This document shows, piece by piece, positions 52,706 to 62,452 of a stretch of 64,000 nt of DNA. The notes beneath the pieces were generated by a model that was not told the DNA's origin, ran no database searches, and saw only the letters and a list, made by a program, of their open reading frames with translations. How positions within the stretch are numbered: the first letter of the stretch is position 1; each line of letters starts with the position of its first letter. The position numbers and the translations under genes were made by a program. Origin of the DNA: SpSt-539 sp964549445 (GTDB taxonomy: Bacteria > Planctomycetota > Phycisphaerae > UBA1845 > UTPLA1). Location of the stretch: the NCBI GenBank assembly GCA_964549445.1, contig CAZJVS010000004.1:1-64000 (forward strand), read 5' to 3'.

Positions 52706-53365
52706 ATGTTGCCCAAACTCACGCCAGCACAGCGCCGCGTCCTCGGCGTCCTCATCGAAAAATCGATGACCACGCCGGGACAGTATCCGCTTACGATGAA
52801 TTCCCTGCTCACCGGGTGCAACCAACTCACATGCCGCGATCCCGTCATGACGCTCTCAGAAGGCGACGTCGCCAAGGCCGTCTTCGAGCTTCAGCAATGG
52901 CAGCTCGTCTCCCAGGCCCCGCCCGACCGCACGGCCCGCGCCAATCGCTTCATCCACAACGTGGAGCAGCGATTCGGCTGGGGCGCTCGCGAACGGGCGT
53001 TGTTGGCCGAGCTCCTGCTTCGCGGGCCGCAGACCATCGGTGAACTGAAGGGCAACGCCTCGCGAATGACGCCGCTCGAAGACCTGCATTACGTCAGCGA
53101 GTTGCTCGGTGCGCTGGCCGGCCGCGAACCGCCCTTCGTTCGCGAGCTGCCCCGCCAGCCCGGAAAGAGCGTCGTCCGCTACGACCACCTGTTCTATCCG
53201 GATGACGAACCCCGCGAATACGCCGCACTGACGGCCAAAGCCGATCCCGATCCAGTGTCCGTCAATAAATCGCTGGAAGAGCGGATTGCGCGACTGGAAT
53301 CAGAACTGACCGCGATGCGCGAACAACTGCGCCACCTTGAGAATCGCGGACCAATTCAGTCTTGA
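52706..53365 (+). CDS. YceH-family protein (DUF480)
   Basis: Soluble winged-helix protein of 219 residues. The YceH marks are LTPAQRRVLGVLIEKSMTTPGQYPLTMNSL, CNQLTCRDPVMTLSEGDV, NRFIHNVEQRFGW, ERALLAELLLRGPQTIGELKGNASRM and YVSELLGAL. The C-terminus has a short coiled coil (EERIARLESELTAMREQLRHLENR). Its function in bacteria is not established. It is divergent from nuoA. Confidence 0.9.
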   Translation: MLPKLTPAQRRVLGVLIEKSMTTPGQYPLTMNSLLTGCNQLTCRDPVMTLSEGDVAKAVFELQQWQLVSQAPPDRTARANRFIHNVEQRFGWGARERALLAELLLRGPQTIGELKGNASRMTPLEDLHYVSELLGALAGREPPFVRELPRQPGKSVVRYDHLFYPDDEPREYAALTAKADPDPVSVNKSLEERIARLESELTAMREQLRHLENRGPIQS

Positions 53366-53771
53366 TTCCACTGGCCAGGCCTCCTGATTCCGGGTGCCAG
53401 CGGCAGACGAACTGAGCGAGCGCTAGTCAGTGTGCGGATTCTCCGTGGTCACATTGAGAATTCTGCTTGACTTGGCGATGCCCGGCACAAGAATATTTAT
53501 GGCAGCGCCCGCTTGGCACCGTCGCGCGGTAGATCGCGCAGCGTGCGGCTGAAAAGCCGGAGGGCCTCGTGGCGCAGGCGAGCCATCCTGTCGCAGTTTT
53601 TCTTCGATCGACGGACGTTTCGGTCACGGTTTCTTGTAAACTTCGGTCGATTCCGCGTCTCACGCGTCGTCCTTCGCACATCACTCATCGCACTCCAATC
53701 GTGCCGATGCCGCGTCACCGGATTCCCGAACGGGGCCGTTGGTCGACGAGGATCGTTAGGGAGAAGCGGTG
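53366..53771. other. Gene-free stretch
   Basis: About 400 bases between yceH and a small putative gene. Short ORFs here are Arg/Ser-rich without domains. A weak AT-rich stretch (aagaatatttatgg, about 53487) could belong to a promoter. No tRNA-like fold, repeat or terminator with a T-run is apparent. Confidence 0.35.
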
Positions 53772-53990
53772 ATGCCTTCACGCAAGCTATTCTGGTGCAT
53801 TATCATCAGCGTGATGTTCTTGCTGATCTTTGCGGGCGCGGTCGGAGGAGCGCCCGCGCGCGGCGGTGAGGCGGGATCTCGCGCCGTGAGCGTGCCTCAC
53901 GCGCCGCGCATTTCTGGTCTGTCCGCCTTTGTGGCGGCCGGAGTCGCCGCGCGCTCCATCGCGCTGCCCGCTGCGCCGGCGACTCCCTGA
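53772..53990 (+). CDS. Possible small membrane or secreted protein
   Basis: ATG 53772 (an overlapping GTG lies at 53769) is preceded by GGGAGAAG, a plausible ribosome site. The 72-residue product starts MPSRKLFWCIIISVMFLLIFAGAV, a strong membrane helix or signal, followed by an Ala/Gly/Arg-rich segment. No family is recognised. It precedes a large stem-loop and the 1644-residue surface protein gene. Coding status is uncertain. Confidence 0.4.
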   Translation: MPSRKLFWCIIISVMFLLIFAGAVGGAPARGGEAGSRAVSVPHAPRISGLSAFVAAGVAARSIALPAAPATP

Positions 53991-54027
53991 TTTGAGTGGA
54001 GACCACAGGTAACGAGTCACATCAGTT

Positions 54028-54087
54028 GCCGCGTTCGAGTGGGACATGAAAGTGATTCTGGGGAGGCAGCACCCACCCGAACGCGGC
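54028..54087. promoter_or_regulatory. 16-bp stem-loop in the leader of the large surface-protein gene
   Basis: The arm gccgcgttcgagtggg (54028-54043) pairs with cccacccgaacgcggc (54072-54087), 16 pairs with one G-U-compatible mismatch and a 28-base loop. It lies 38 bases beyond the small ORF and about 100 before the large ORF. There is no T-run, so it may terminate, process or attenuate. Confidence 0.5.
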
Positions 54088-54189
54088 GCTTAAGCGGCGT
54101 CATCGTGCCGCGAGCGATCACACGTCACCCACGCCGCTTGCGAATCTGACTTCACTTCTCGCGCGGCGTTCTGCCGCAGGAGGCAAATC

Positions 54190-57100
54190 ATGGATCCCAA
54201 ACCAAACGGCTCCTGCCGTGCCCGTTGGCGCCTCGCCATGACCATCCGCGCGGCCGCGCCGACCTCGCGAATCATCATTTGCGTACTCGCCGCACTGTCT
54301 ACGTTTATCGCCGTTCCCGCAGGCGCAATAACGATTGTCTCCCAATCGCCGAACACCGACATTTTCTTGGGAGCTACGCTCGCCGAGTCGGAGTACGAAA
54401 ATCCAATCGCCGGTAACGTCGTCCTCCGCGGCTATCGCATGCTCGAGTGGCGCGACGCCGACTACTTGGCTGGCTCGCCGAACTGGTATGACGACTGGTC
54501 CGTGAATGACAACCAGAACATCGACGGAAACGCCGGCGAGATTTGGATGCGTCAAAACGGACATTCCATCTGGACAACCACGACTGTTCCAAGCCCGATC
54601 GTGTCGATTCACCTTCCGGGTGACTCCAACGACGGGCTCGTCCAGGTGATGGTCGATGGAGTTGAGGTCGCAAAGCTCAACATGAACTCGGCGTCGCCGG
54701 ATCGCGTGCTGGTCATTGTCAAGAATCTCGTCTCCGGACTGCACACGATTCGTGTCAACGACATCGACCCGAGCAATGGCGACGCCCACTGCTTCGGCGC
54801 CGCTGCCCTGCAGCAGATCAACATCAAGTGGGAGCAGCCACTGCAGCCCGGCCAACCGGAGAACGTTTTCTACGGCTGGAACGAGTTTTCGTGGCACGAA
54901 GGTCCGCAGATTGCCGCCGACGACTGGGTCTGTACTACGACGAATCCGGTGACGATGATCCGCTGGTGGGGATCGTTCCTCAATTGGAGGCAATCGACGC
55001 CGCCTGCGGTTCAGCCCTCCGGCTTCCACTTTGCGATTTGGACTGACGTACCCGGTATCCCCGGCGACCCCCAGAACTTCAGCCATCCGGGAACAGTGAT
55101 CTGGGAATACGATCAGACAGCCGCCCTGACACCCACCTTTGCTGGCTGGGACTACGACCCGATCACGCAAACATACGACGCGGCATTCCGGTACGAAGTA
55201 ACCCTGCCGCCCGCGAACTATTTTGCTCAGCCCGGCAATAACCAAATTCTGTGGCTGAGCATTGCCGCGATCTATCCCGCTGGCCAGACGGTGCCGAACG
55301 CGTTCGGCTGCAAGACCCGGCAGCGGGATTTGACCTCGCCTGCTCCGGACGACGCCGTCGCGATCTGGAGCCCGACCGGCGCACATGTTGGGCAGGTCTA
55401 CGGGGGAGGTGGCAGTCTCTGGTTCCCGACGCCCGACGTCTCGTTCGACCTCGCGTTCGAACTGATCTCGGCTCCGGAGGGTTGGATCGTCAAGTGGTCG
55501 CAACCACCGATGATGAATCCGCAGTCGCCATTCCCGCAGTGCTTCTGGGGCTGGGACGAGCGCTCAACGCGGAATAGCGTGCAGCTTGTCGCTGACGATT
55601 GGCTGTGCAGCGATCCGACTCCAATCCGGCGCATCCGGTGGTGGGGCTCCTACAACAACTGGGACGCTCCGACTCCTCCGTCATTGGCACCCATTAACTT
55701 CCATCTGAGCATCTGGACGGACGTACCGCTGCCCAATCCGCTCGGATATAGCCACCCCGGCCAGGTCTTGTGGACCTACATCGTCCCACGCACGGCCACG
55801 CAGGAACTGTACGCGGGTTGCGATTATTACCCGACTCTACCGATTCCCGAGTCGGCCTTCATGTACGTGGTCGACCTGCCGGTGGGTAATCAGTTTACGC
55901 AGATACCGGGAACGATTTACTGGCTGTGCATTACGGCAACCTACTCCGGATCTCCGCCGACGACATGGTGGGGGTGGAAGACACGAGAACATTTCTTCAA
56001 CGACGACGCGGTACGAATCACGAATCCGCTGGCTCCTGTTCAAGGCTCAACGTTTGTCGCCGGATCGCCGATTCAGAATCCGCCCGGTACGACGTGGGAC
56101 ACCGCGTTCGAACTGTCGGCGTACACGCAGTCTCCGCCGATCACAAAGTGGTCGCAGCCGCCGATCAGTTGGGTTCCACCGGATGCGATCAACGGCTGGG
56201 ACGAAGTCTCGGTCTACGGCGGACCTCAGCTCGTCGCCGATGACTGGATCTGCACCACCGACGAGTTGATCACCGACCTGCACTGGTGGGGCTCATTCCT
56301 CGGCTGGGGCGAGCGAACACCGCCGTCGGATGCACCGGGATCGTTCAACATCACGATCTGGACCGATGTGCCGGCCGGGGCCGGCTTCTCGCATCCCGGT
56401 CAAGTCATTCACCAGTTCGAGTGCACGAATTTCACCTCTCAGTTCGTCGGCTGGGACTTCGATCCACGCGATCCGAGTCTCGCGCCCGAGGCCTGCTTCA
56501 AATACGACCAGTTCATCGAACGGGCAAACTGGTTTGCGCAGGAATCCGGCAGCCACGTCTACTGGATCAGCATCGCGGCCAATTACGGCGGCGTGCTCCC
56601 GCAACATCTGTGGGGATGGAAGACGACTCCGCGGCTCGACTCGCTCGATCCGGACGACGCGGTCGTGATTACCAATCCGCTCGCGCCGCTGATGGGTAGC
56701 CCGTATGTCGCCGGCGCGCCGCTCTTCTGGCCCGATCAGGCCCATTCCTGGAACGCCGCGTTCGTCCTGACGTCTGCGCCGCCGCCGCCGACCGAAGACT
56801 TCGGCGACGCGCCCGATCCGCCCTATCCGACGCTGTTCGCCAGCGGGGGCGCGCAGCACACCGTTGGCAACCTGTTCCTGGGTGCGTTGGTCGATCCGGA
56901 GGCCGATGGCCAGCCGAATCCAACCGCGACCGGCGACGACATCGCCGGACTTCCGGATGAAGACGGCGTGATCTTCAACACGAACCCGCTCATCCCCGGC
57001 CAGCCCGCCCAACTCACGGTAACGCTGGGCGGCGCCGTGGGTGGCGCGCGGCTCAGCGCCTGGATCGACTTCAACGGCGATGGAAATTGGGCGGTTCCTG

Positions 57101-59124
57101 CGACCGATCAAGTCTTCGTCGCGCAGGCGCTCTTGCCAGGCCCGAACGTGCTGCCCTTTGTCGTTCCGGCCACTGCGACGCCGAATATCACCACGTTCGC
57201 ACGATTCAGAGTCCACACAAATCCGGGCGGCATCCCGTTTGTGGGGCCGCTGCCATACGGCGAGGTTGAGGATTACCAGGTGCAGATCGGCCGGGCTCTC
57301 GAAGCCAAATGGTCGCAGCAGCCGCATGGCAACCTGGAGGGCTTCGACGCGCCGTCCGACGTGTGGTGGAATGCACCTCCCGCCGGGTCGAAGTGGCAGC
57401 AGGGACCGGATGTATCGCAGCCCGCGCTGCACGCTCATGACGGCCCGCCCGGGACGCAACTGATTCTGGCAAACGACTGGTGGTGCCAGGGCGGCCTCGT
57501 GACCGACCTGCACTGGTGGGGCACGATCGAACAGTCGTCGCCGCCGAACAATCAATGGGGCTTCATGCTCAGCATCCACGCGAACAACGCGGCGTTGTGC
57601 CTGCCGCTCGATCCGCCGATCTGGACGGCCAACGTACCGTTGGCACAGATCAGCGTGTCGAACACCGGTCTCGTCAACGCCGGCGGCGAAACCATCTATC
57701 TTTACAAGTACATGTTGCCGACGCCCTTCGCACAAGCCACCGGGCAACGGTACTGGTTCGATGTTTCGTCGATCTCGATCAATCCGGCGACTCCGGTGAT
57801 GTGGAAGTGGCAGCTCAGCGGGACACCCGGCGTGCTCTGTCCGGGCGCGACAAAGCAGACGCCGTCACCCGGCTCATGGGGCCCGATCCCAATTGGGACG
57901 GCTGAGCCGGCGTTCACGATCACCTCAACGGCCACGGCCGACCCGATCAACAAGGTCGTCGCCGACGACTTCGTCTCGGACGGCCGTCCCATCCTGCGTG
58001 TCCGCTGGTGGGGTAGCTATCTCGACCCGCGTTATGCGCCGGGCGCCGGAACGGATCCGTTGCACGTGCTCGATGGCTGGTTCATCAGCTTCCACCACCA
58101 GGTCCCGGGCCGTCTCTGCCCGCCGGACAGCTTGGCCGGCGACAATCCAAGCGTGCTCGCCGTCTACTTCGCGCCGTTGGCGGCTGTGCAGATCACCCCG
58201 ACTGGAACCGTTGATTGCTTCAATCAGGCGGTCTACCAGTACGTGGTTGATCTTTCGCAGTGCTGCCTGATCTGCTCCGAGGTCGATCCGCGAACGCCGG
58301 GAATCGCTCCGGCTCAGCCCGATCGCTTTGCCGAGTCGCAGCGATTGCAGTATTGGCTCGACATCCAGGCCGTGACGGGTGCCGTCTGGCTGCCAAGCAT
58401 GATTGAGGGTTGCACGCTTCAGCTTACCGGCCACCTGCCGCCGGAGAACGGCGCCCATTTCTGGGGCTGGCATACCAGCCCCGGTCCGGTGAACCAGCTC
58501 TGCGGCGGGCTGAACGAAGCCTGCACCGGCCGCATCACGAATTTCGTCCATCAGTGGCCCAATTGCTGGTCATACGGCAACTGGGTCAAGCAGCCGTGGC
58601 TGTGCCCGAGCCCAGCGCCTCCGCCTGTGCAGATGGCATTTGAGCTGATCAGCGACCAGCCGGCGCCAAACCTCCCGCCTTGGATCGTTCAGGATCCTGC
58701 CAGCCTGACGATCTGCGAGGGCGACGCGGCCCGATTCGAAGTCTGGGCTTGCGGCACACCGGTGCTCAGCTACCAGTGGTACAAGGTGATGCTGCCGCCG
58801 CCGAATCTGCCCGTCGGAGGCAACAGTCCTGTCCTCACGATCAACCCGGCGCAGCTCACTGACGCGGGCAACTACTTCGTCGTCGTGACGGACGGATTTG
58901 GAAGCGCCACGAGCAATCAGGCAACGCTAACGGTCTGGGACCGCGGCAGCGGCGACGCTGACTTTAACGGCCTCGTCAACGGCGAGGACATTCAGGAGTT
59001 TGTCGGCGTTTTGCTTGGCGTCGACACCGATCCACATCGGATCTGTGTCTGCGACATGAACGGCGTCGGTGGCGTGACGCCCGCTGACGTTCCGCAGTTC
59101 GTGACAAAGCGGTTAGGCCCTTGA
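54190..59124 (+). CDS. Giant secreted repeat protein with GEVED, Ig-like and dockerin-like domains
   Basis: Exported surface protein of 1644 residues. A signal peptide is at about 20-46 (IIICVLAALSTFIAVPAGA) after a basic start, and AGGAGG precedes ATG 54190. Three long homologous repeats span about residues 215-425, 433-640 and 652-860. Each has KWxQPP, ADDWxC, RWWGS or HWWGS, IWTDVP, SHPGxVxW, GWKT and a terminal AFEL/AFVL motif. A GEVED domain follows (870-1033, ending YGEVEDYQVQI). Two diverged repeats lie at 1039-1225 and 1250-1490. An Ig-like domain (1497-1582, CEGDAARFEVWACG ... SYQWYKV) and a dockerin-like end (DADFNGLVNGEDIQEFVGVL) close it. Likely a matrix or S-layer-type protein; no catalytic motif seen. 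Confidence 0.85.
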   Translation: MDPKPNGSCRARWRLAMTIRAAAPTSRIIICVLAALSTFIAVPAGAITIVSQSPNTDIFLGATLAESEYENPIAGNVVLRGYRMLEWRDADYLAGSPNWYDDWSVNDNQNIDGNAGEIWMRQNGHSIWTTTTVPSPIVSIHLPGDSNDGLVQVMVDGVEVAKLNMNSASPDRVLVIVKNLVSGLHTIRVNDIDPSNGDAHCFGAAALQQINIKWEQPLQPGQPENVFYGWNEFSWHEGPQIAADDWVCTTTNPVTMIRWWGSFLNWRQSTPPAVQPSGFHFAIWTDVPGIPGDPQNFSHPGTVIWEYDQTAALTPTFAGWDYDPITQTYDAAFRYEVTLPPANYFAQPGNNQILWLSIAAIYPAGQTVPNAFGCKTRQRDLTSPAPDDAVAIWSPTGAHVGQVYGGGGSLWFPTPDVSFDLAFELISAPEGWIVKWSQPPMMNPQSPFPQCFWGWDERSTRNSVQLVADDWLCSDPTPIRRIRWWGSYNNWDAPTPPSLAPINFHLSIWTDVPLPNPLGYSHPGQVLWTYIVPRTATQELYAGCDYYPTLPIPESAFMYVVDLPVGNQFTQIPGTIYWLCITATYSGSPPTTWWGWKTREHFFNDDAVRITNPLAPVQGSTFVAGSPIQNPPGTTWDTAFELSAYTQSPPITKWSQPPISWVPPDAINGWDEVSVYGGPQLVADDWICTTDELITDLHWWGSFLGWGERTPPSDAPGSFNITIWTDVPAGAGFSHPGQVIHQFECTNFTSQFVGWDFDPRDPSLAPEACFKYDQFIERANWFAQESGSHVYWISIAANYGGVLPQHLWGWKTTPRLDSLDPDDAVVITNPLAPLMGSPYVAGAPLFWPDQAHSWNAAFVLTSAPPPPTEDFGDAPDPPYPTLFASGGAQHTVGNLFLGALVDPEADGQPNPTATGDDIAGLPDEDGVIFNTNPLIPGQPAQLTVTLGGAVGGARLSAWIDFNGDGNWAVPATDQVFVAQALLPGPNVLPFVVPATATPNITTFARFRVHTNPGGIPFVGPLPYGEVEDYQVQIGRALEAKWSQQPHGNLEGFDAPSDVWWNAPPAGSKWQQGPDVSQPALHAHDGPPGTQLILANDWWCQGGLVTDLHWWGTIEQSSPPNNQWGFMLSIHANNAALCLPLDPPIWTANVPLAQISVSNTGLVNAGGETIYLYKYMLPTPFAQATGQRYWFDVSSISINPATPVMWKWQLSGTPGVLCPGATKQTPSPGSWGPIPIGTAEPAFTITSTATADPINKVVADDFVSDGRPILRVRWWGSYLDPRYAPGAGTDPLHVLDGWFISFHHQVPGRLCPPDSLAGDNPSVLAVYFAPLAAVQITPTGTVDCFNQAVYQYVVDLSQCCLICSEVDPRTPGIAPAQPDRFAESQRLQYWLDIQAVTGAVWLPSMIEGCTLQLTGHLPPENGAHFWGWHTSPGPVNQLCGGLNEACTGRITNFVHQWPNCWSYGNWVKQPWLCPSPAPPPVQMAFELISDQPAPNLPPWIVQDPASLTICEGDAARFEVWACGTPVLSYQWYKVMLPPPNLPVGGNSPVLTINPAQLTDAGNYFVVVTDGFGSATSNQATLTVWDRGSGDADFNGLVNGEDIQEFVGVLLGVDTDPHRICVCDMNGVGGVTPADVPQFVTKRLGP

Positions 59125-59150
59125 ATCGCTGTCGGTAGTTCCGCGATTGC

Positions 59151-59180
59151 GGGTGAGCGGACCGCGAGGTCCGTTCACCC
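59151..59180. terminator. Stem-loop between converging genes
   Basis: gggtgagcggacc pairs with ggtccgttcaccc (13 pairs including one G-U) around a 4-base gcga loop. It sits between the large surface-protein gene (stop 59124) and the converging PEP-CTERM gene (stop 59186). There is no strong T-run; bidirectional termination is inferred. Confidence 0.6.
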
Positions 59181-59185
59181 CTTGC

Positions 59186-59743
59186 TTATCCCGGTCCGAA
59201 TCGCTTTCGCCGGGCGCGCAGCAGCAATCCAAATGCCCCAATCAGAACTGCCGTCCCCGGTTCGGGAACAACGCGAACCGATGCCGGAATAAACTCGACC
59301 GCTACGAATCGGCCCGGCTCGATCGAGAATCCCTCGCTCGGGTCTTCCGCGTCAAACCAACCGCGGATCTCGGCCTCGCCTTCGGCATCGGCGACAAACG
59401 TGATCGTTGCCAGCCGCTTGTTGACTCCGACGATCCCCAGGGGGAAGGCGAGTCCCGCCAGGCCGTCGCCGTCGGGGGCCAGCGCCGCAAACCACATCGA
59501 ATCGATCTTCGGAGGGCCCTTCTGCAAAAGTACCTCCGACGGTCGCACGCCCACATCCATTCCCCAGCTGATAATCGGCGAGGTAAAATCCGCTACGACA
59601 TCGACATTGAACGCGTCGCCGATCCGCACCGGCGTTTCCGGGACAACAAAGCGAACGACAACGTCGACCGCCTCAAATGCAGCCGACGCCGCTGGCGTGA
59701 ACGCCGCCACAGCCAACACTCCCAGCCACCAACCTCGCCTCAT
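59186..59743 (-). CDS. PEP-CTERM sorted secreted protein (cohesin-like body)
   Basis: Exported protein of 185 residues from ATG 59743 (MRRGWWLGVLAVAAFTPAASAA). The body FVVPETPVRIGDAFNVDVVADF, ISWGMDVGVRP, LAGLAFPLGIVGVNKRLATITFVAD resembles the cohesin/carbohydrate-binding beta-sandwich type (a weak call). The C-terminus VPEPGTAVLIGAFGLLLRARRK is a PEP-CTERM signal with Gly in place of Ala. It converges with the giant surface protein gene. Confidence 0.82.
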   Translation of the reverse strand: MRRGWWLGVLAVAAFTPAASAAFEAVDVVVRFVVPETPVRIGDAFNVDVVADFTSPIISWGMDVGVRPSEVLLQKGPPKIDSMWFAALAPDGDGLAGLAFPLGIVGVNKRLATITFVADAEGEAEIRGWFDAEDPSEGFSIEPGRFVAVEFIPASVRVVPEPGTAVLIGAFGLLLRARRKRFGPG

Positions 59744-59862
59744 TTTTCTCGTACCGCTCCGGATGCCAGTGGGCGTCATTATACCAGAATACGACCCATC
59801 CGCGCACCACGCCGCGCTCCCGACGTCGCTCGATTCCCGCGTACGGTCTGGGTGTGCATCTC

Positions 59863-59904
59863 AAAAAAAGCATGCCGCCGTGGGGTTGGTCTCCCACGGC
59901 GGCA
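59863..59904 (-). terminator. Intrinsic terminator
   Basis: A perfect 12-bp stem (tgccgccgtggg / cccacggcggca, 59873-59904, 8-base loop). On the minus strand it is followed, after three bases, by seven Ts (59869-59863). It lies 55 bases beyond the stop of the gene ending at 59959 and matches the layout of the terminator at 18734-18764. Confidence 0.88.
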
Positions 59905-59958
59905 CGCGAATGTTGCACCAAATGTCGCCCGGCAGCGCATGGCACTACCGGCGTTTGC

Positions 59959-62266
59959 TCACTCCAGCGGTGAGACGGGCCCCGTCGGCCGCAGCCCCGG
60001 CCGCTCGCCGATCGGTCGCGATGGCGGCCTTGGGCCGGTGGGTCCCTCTCCCGGACGAACGCCGTTCATGTAGGCCGATACGTCCGCCTGATCCAACCAG
60101 CCATCCTTGTTGAGGTCGGCCCGGATCAGGTCCGCCATTCCTTGCTGCTGCAAGTCGGCAACCGAAATCCGCGTCACCGGCCCGTCACCCTGGCCGCCGG
60201 GGGCCATGAGCGAAGCGCCGTTGCAGTTCAGATCGCGAACCGACAGGAAGTTGTTGGTGATGTAGCCGAAATCGACCGACCCGACCGCTCCGTCGCCATC
60301 GACGTCAGCGTGACGACCGACGTAGCCGCACGCCGTGTCGGCTCCCGGCGCCGTCAGATCTTGCGTCGTGAAGATTCCGAAGTCGAGAATGTCGATGAAT
60401 CGGTCATCGTTCAGGTTGCCGCCGATCAGCTTCGAGCCGCCGGTGAAGTTCACGGCGTACTTCGTGCCGCTCGTCGGCAGCGACGGACCGCCGGCGGTGA
60501 TCGTCTCCCGCAGCGTGTGCTTCTTGTCCCGCGCCGTGATGCACGTATAGGCGGTGCTGCCGCACGGCACAAGCACCGTCACCGGCGCCGCCATGACACC
60601 CGAGTTGAACTCGATGTCCGTGCTGACCTCGCTGCTGAAGCTCCCATTCCAGAGCTGGACGGTGATGCACCGGGTGTAGGGTCCGGCCGCCATCACGCCG
60701 CCGCCGAGTTCGACATCCAGCAGCAGTTCGTTGACCGCGTTGACGGTCACCGTCTGCACGCAGGGGACGATGTTGCTGTTGCCACAGGAGTCTGTGGCCG
60801 TCCAGGTGATGGTCGTCACGCCCGTCGGGAACGGTGCGTTGAGTGGCTGAGCGTCGCTGCGCACGCCGACCACCGTTGCAGTTGCGTCGCAATTGTCCGT
60901 GGCCGTCGGAGTCGTGATACTCACGACCGCCGTGCAGCCACCTGCATCAGCGTTTACCGGCGGAATGTTCGCCGGACAGGTGAACGTCGGGGCGGTCGTA
61001 TCGACGACCGTGATGGTCTGCGTGTACACCGCGCTGGTGTTGCCGCAGCNNNNNNNNNNNNNNNNNNNNNNNNNNNNNNNNNNNNNNNNNNNNNNNNNNN
61101 NNNNNNNNNNNNNNNNNNNNNNNNNNNNNNNNNNNNNNNNNNNNNNNNNTCCGAACTCGAACGTAGGCATTGTCGCAGTCCTCGTCCGGCGTCGTGTCGT
61201 CCGACGCAAGGACAGCGCTCACGGACGCGGTGCAGTTGTCACTAAAGCTCGGAACGAATGCGACCGCGGCAGCGATACCGGCTGTGTCGCTGCATTGCAG
61301 CGTCGCATCGCCGGCGCCCGCAAGCGTCGTCGCGACCGGCGCAGTCGTATCGACGACCGTGATGGTCTGCGTGTACACCGCGCTGGTGTTGCCGCAGCCA
61401 TCGCTGGCCGTCCAGGTCCGAACTCGAACGTAGGCATTGTCGCAGTCCTCGTCCGGCGTCGTGTCGTCCGAAGCGAGGACGACGCTCACCGCGCCTGAGC
61501 AGTTGTCGGTGAAGGTCGGAGCAAAGGCCAGCGCGGCGGCGATGCCGGTCGAATCGCTGCACTCCAGGGTTTCGTCGCCCGCATTGGCCGCCTGATCGGC
61601 CGTCGGGGCGCTGTGATCCAAACTAATCGCCCCCAAATTCGCCTTGTTCACCGCGGTGACAAGGCAGCCCTCATCGCTCGTCAGTTCCGTCGCCGGATCG
61701 TCTACGCCGGTCGTCCGGAACGAGACAAGATTCGCCGTCGAGCAAACTTCGTTCGTGATGTTGAACGTGATCCGCGCCATCGTTCCCGACGTCGCGCCGA
61801 CGGTCGCCGGATCGGTGCTCGGAATACCGACTGCAAGGTTGATCTGTCCCGCCGCCGGCGTAGTAAAGTAGAAGCGGTTCGTCCACGGTGCCACGCCTAC
61901 GGGGTTGCCCGGCCCGACATCCGGTGCCAGCGACAGGTACGTCGTGTTGTACGCCAGGAAGAACTGCCCGCCGACGACCGTCTTCGTCGCATTTGACAGG
62001 TTGAGGTCGACGATCAGTTGCGAGCCGTTCACGCACGACGAACTCGTAACCAGTGCGAGATCGGCCGTCCCCTCATTGCCAACGCACGGATCTCCCCCCC
62101 GCGGCGCCGGCTGCGCAGCTTCCGGCTTCTGCACGGCCTTCGCCGTCTTTGCCGCCCCCTTGGTCGTCGGTGCCGGCCCCGCTCCCAACGCGACGATCAT
62201 CCCGATCGTCGCCGCCGCCATCCAACACATCATTCCAACACCCGTGCGAGCTACGTGCGCCTTCAT
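59959..62266 (-). CDS. Secreted HYR-like tandem-repeat protein with dockerin-like end (assembly gap inside)
   Basis: Exported surface protein interrupted by Ns. ATG 62266 has AAGGAGAG upstream. A signal (MMCWMAAATIGMIVALGAG) is followed by a cohesin-like domain (residues about 60-210: DLALVTSSSCVNGSQLIVDLNL, VGGQFFLAYNTTYLSL). Then come 89-residue HYR-like repeats (AGDATLQCSDTAGIA ... TWTASDGCGNTSAVY, TITVVDTTAP), a diverged repeat, and a C-terminal calcium-binding module (GGNLNDDRFIDILDFGIFTTQD, DVDGDGAVGSVDFGYI, RADLNKDGWLDQADVSAYM) before a Pro-rich tail. The two halves are in different frames only because the gap is written as 100 Ns. The PEP-CTERM signal is absent. Confidence 0.85.
60995..61600 (-). 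repeat. 267-bp in-frame tandem repeat (89-residue units)
   Basis: The word gtcgtatcgacgaccgtgatgg occurs at 60995 and again at 61344, and tccgaactcgaacgtaggc at 61150 and 61417, a spacing of 267. The protein from AGDETL to AGDATL is also 89 residues. Flanking copies differ by only a few bases over long stretches, so the unit is recently duplicated or homogenised. Confidence 0.85.
61050..61149. other. Assembly gap of 100 Ns within a tandem repeat
   Basis: Exactly 100 Ns, the conventional size for a gap of unknown length. The bases on each side match the repeat copy at 61344-61450. The intact copy shows 18 bases between the same flanking words. An 18-base fill restores one reading frame and a repeat period of 267 bases. 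Confidence 0.95.
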
Positions 62267-62452
62267 TTGGCTCTCTCCTTCGTCGCCCCGATCTCCGGCC
62301 ACCACGCCGCACCATGACCGCGACCGACCCGCGCACCCGCATTCAGCGGTCGTGCACAAGGCCGTCGGTCACGCGGCGCGTGCCCGAAGCACTCCTTCGG
62401 TTCAATTCCCCCGACGAAGAACCGTTCCCCGTCGGACGGGTGACTTCAGTGC

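Noticed and set aside
53440..53510. Candidate sigma70 promoter near ttgact ... aatattt
   Set aside because: The spacing and the -10 match are poor, and nothing confirms a transcript start.
54118..57747. Minus-strand ORFs of 461 and 484 residues
   Set aside because: Antisense shadows of the giant surface-protein gene; they lack domains.
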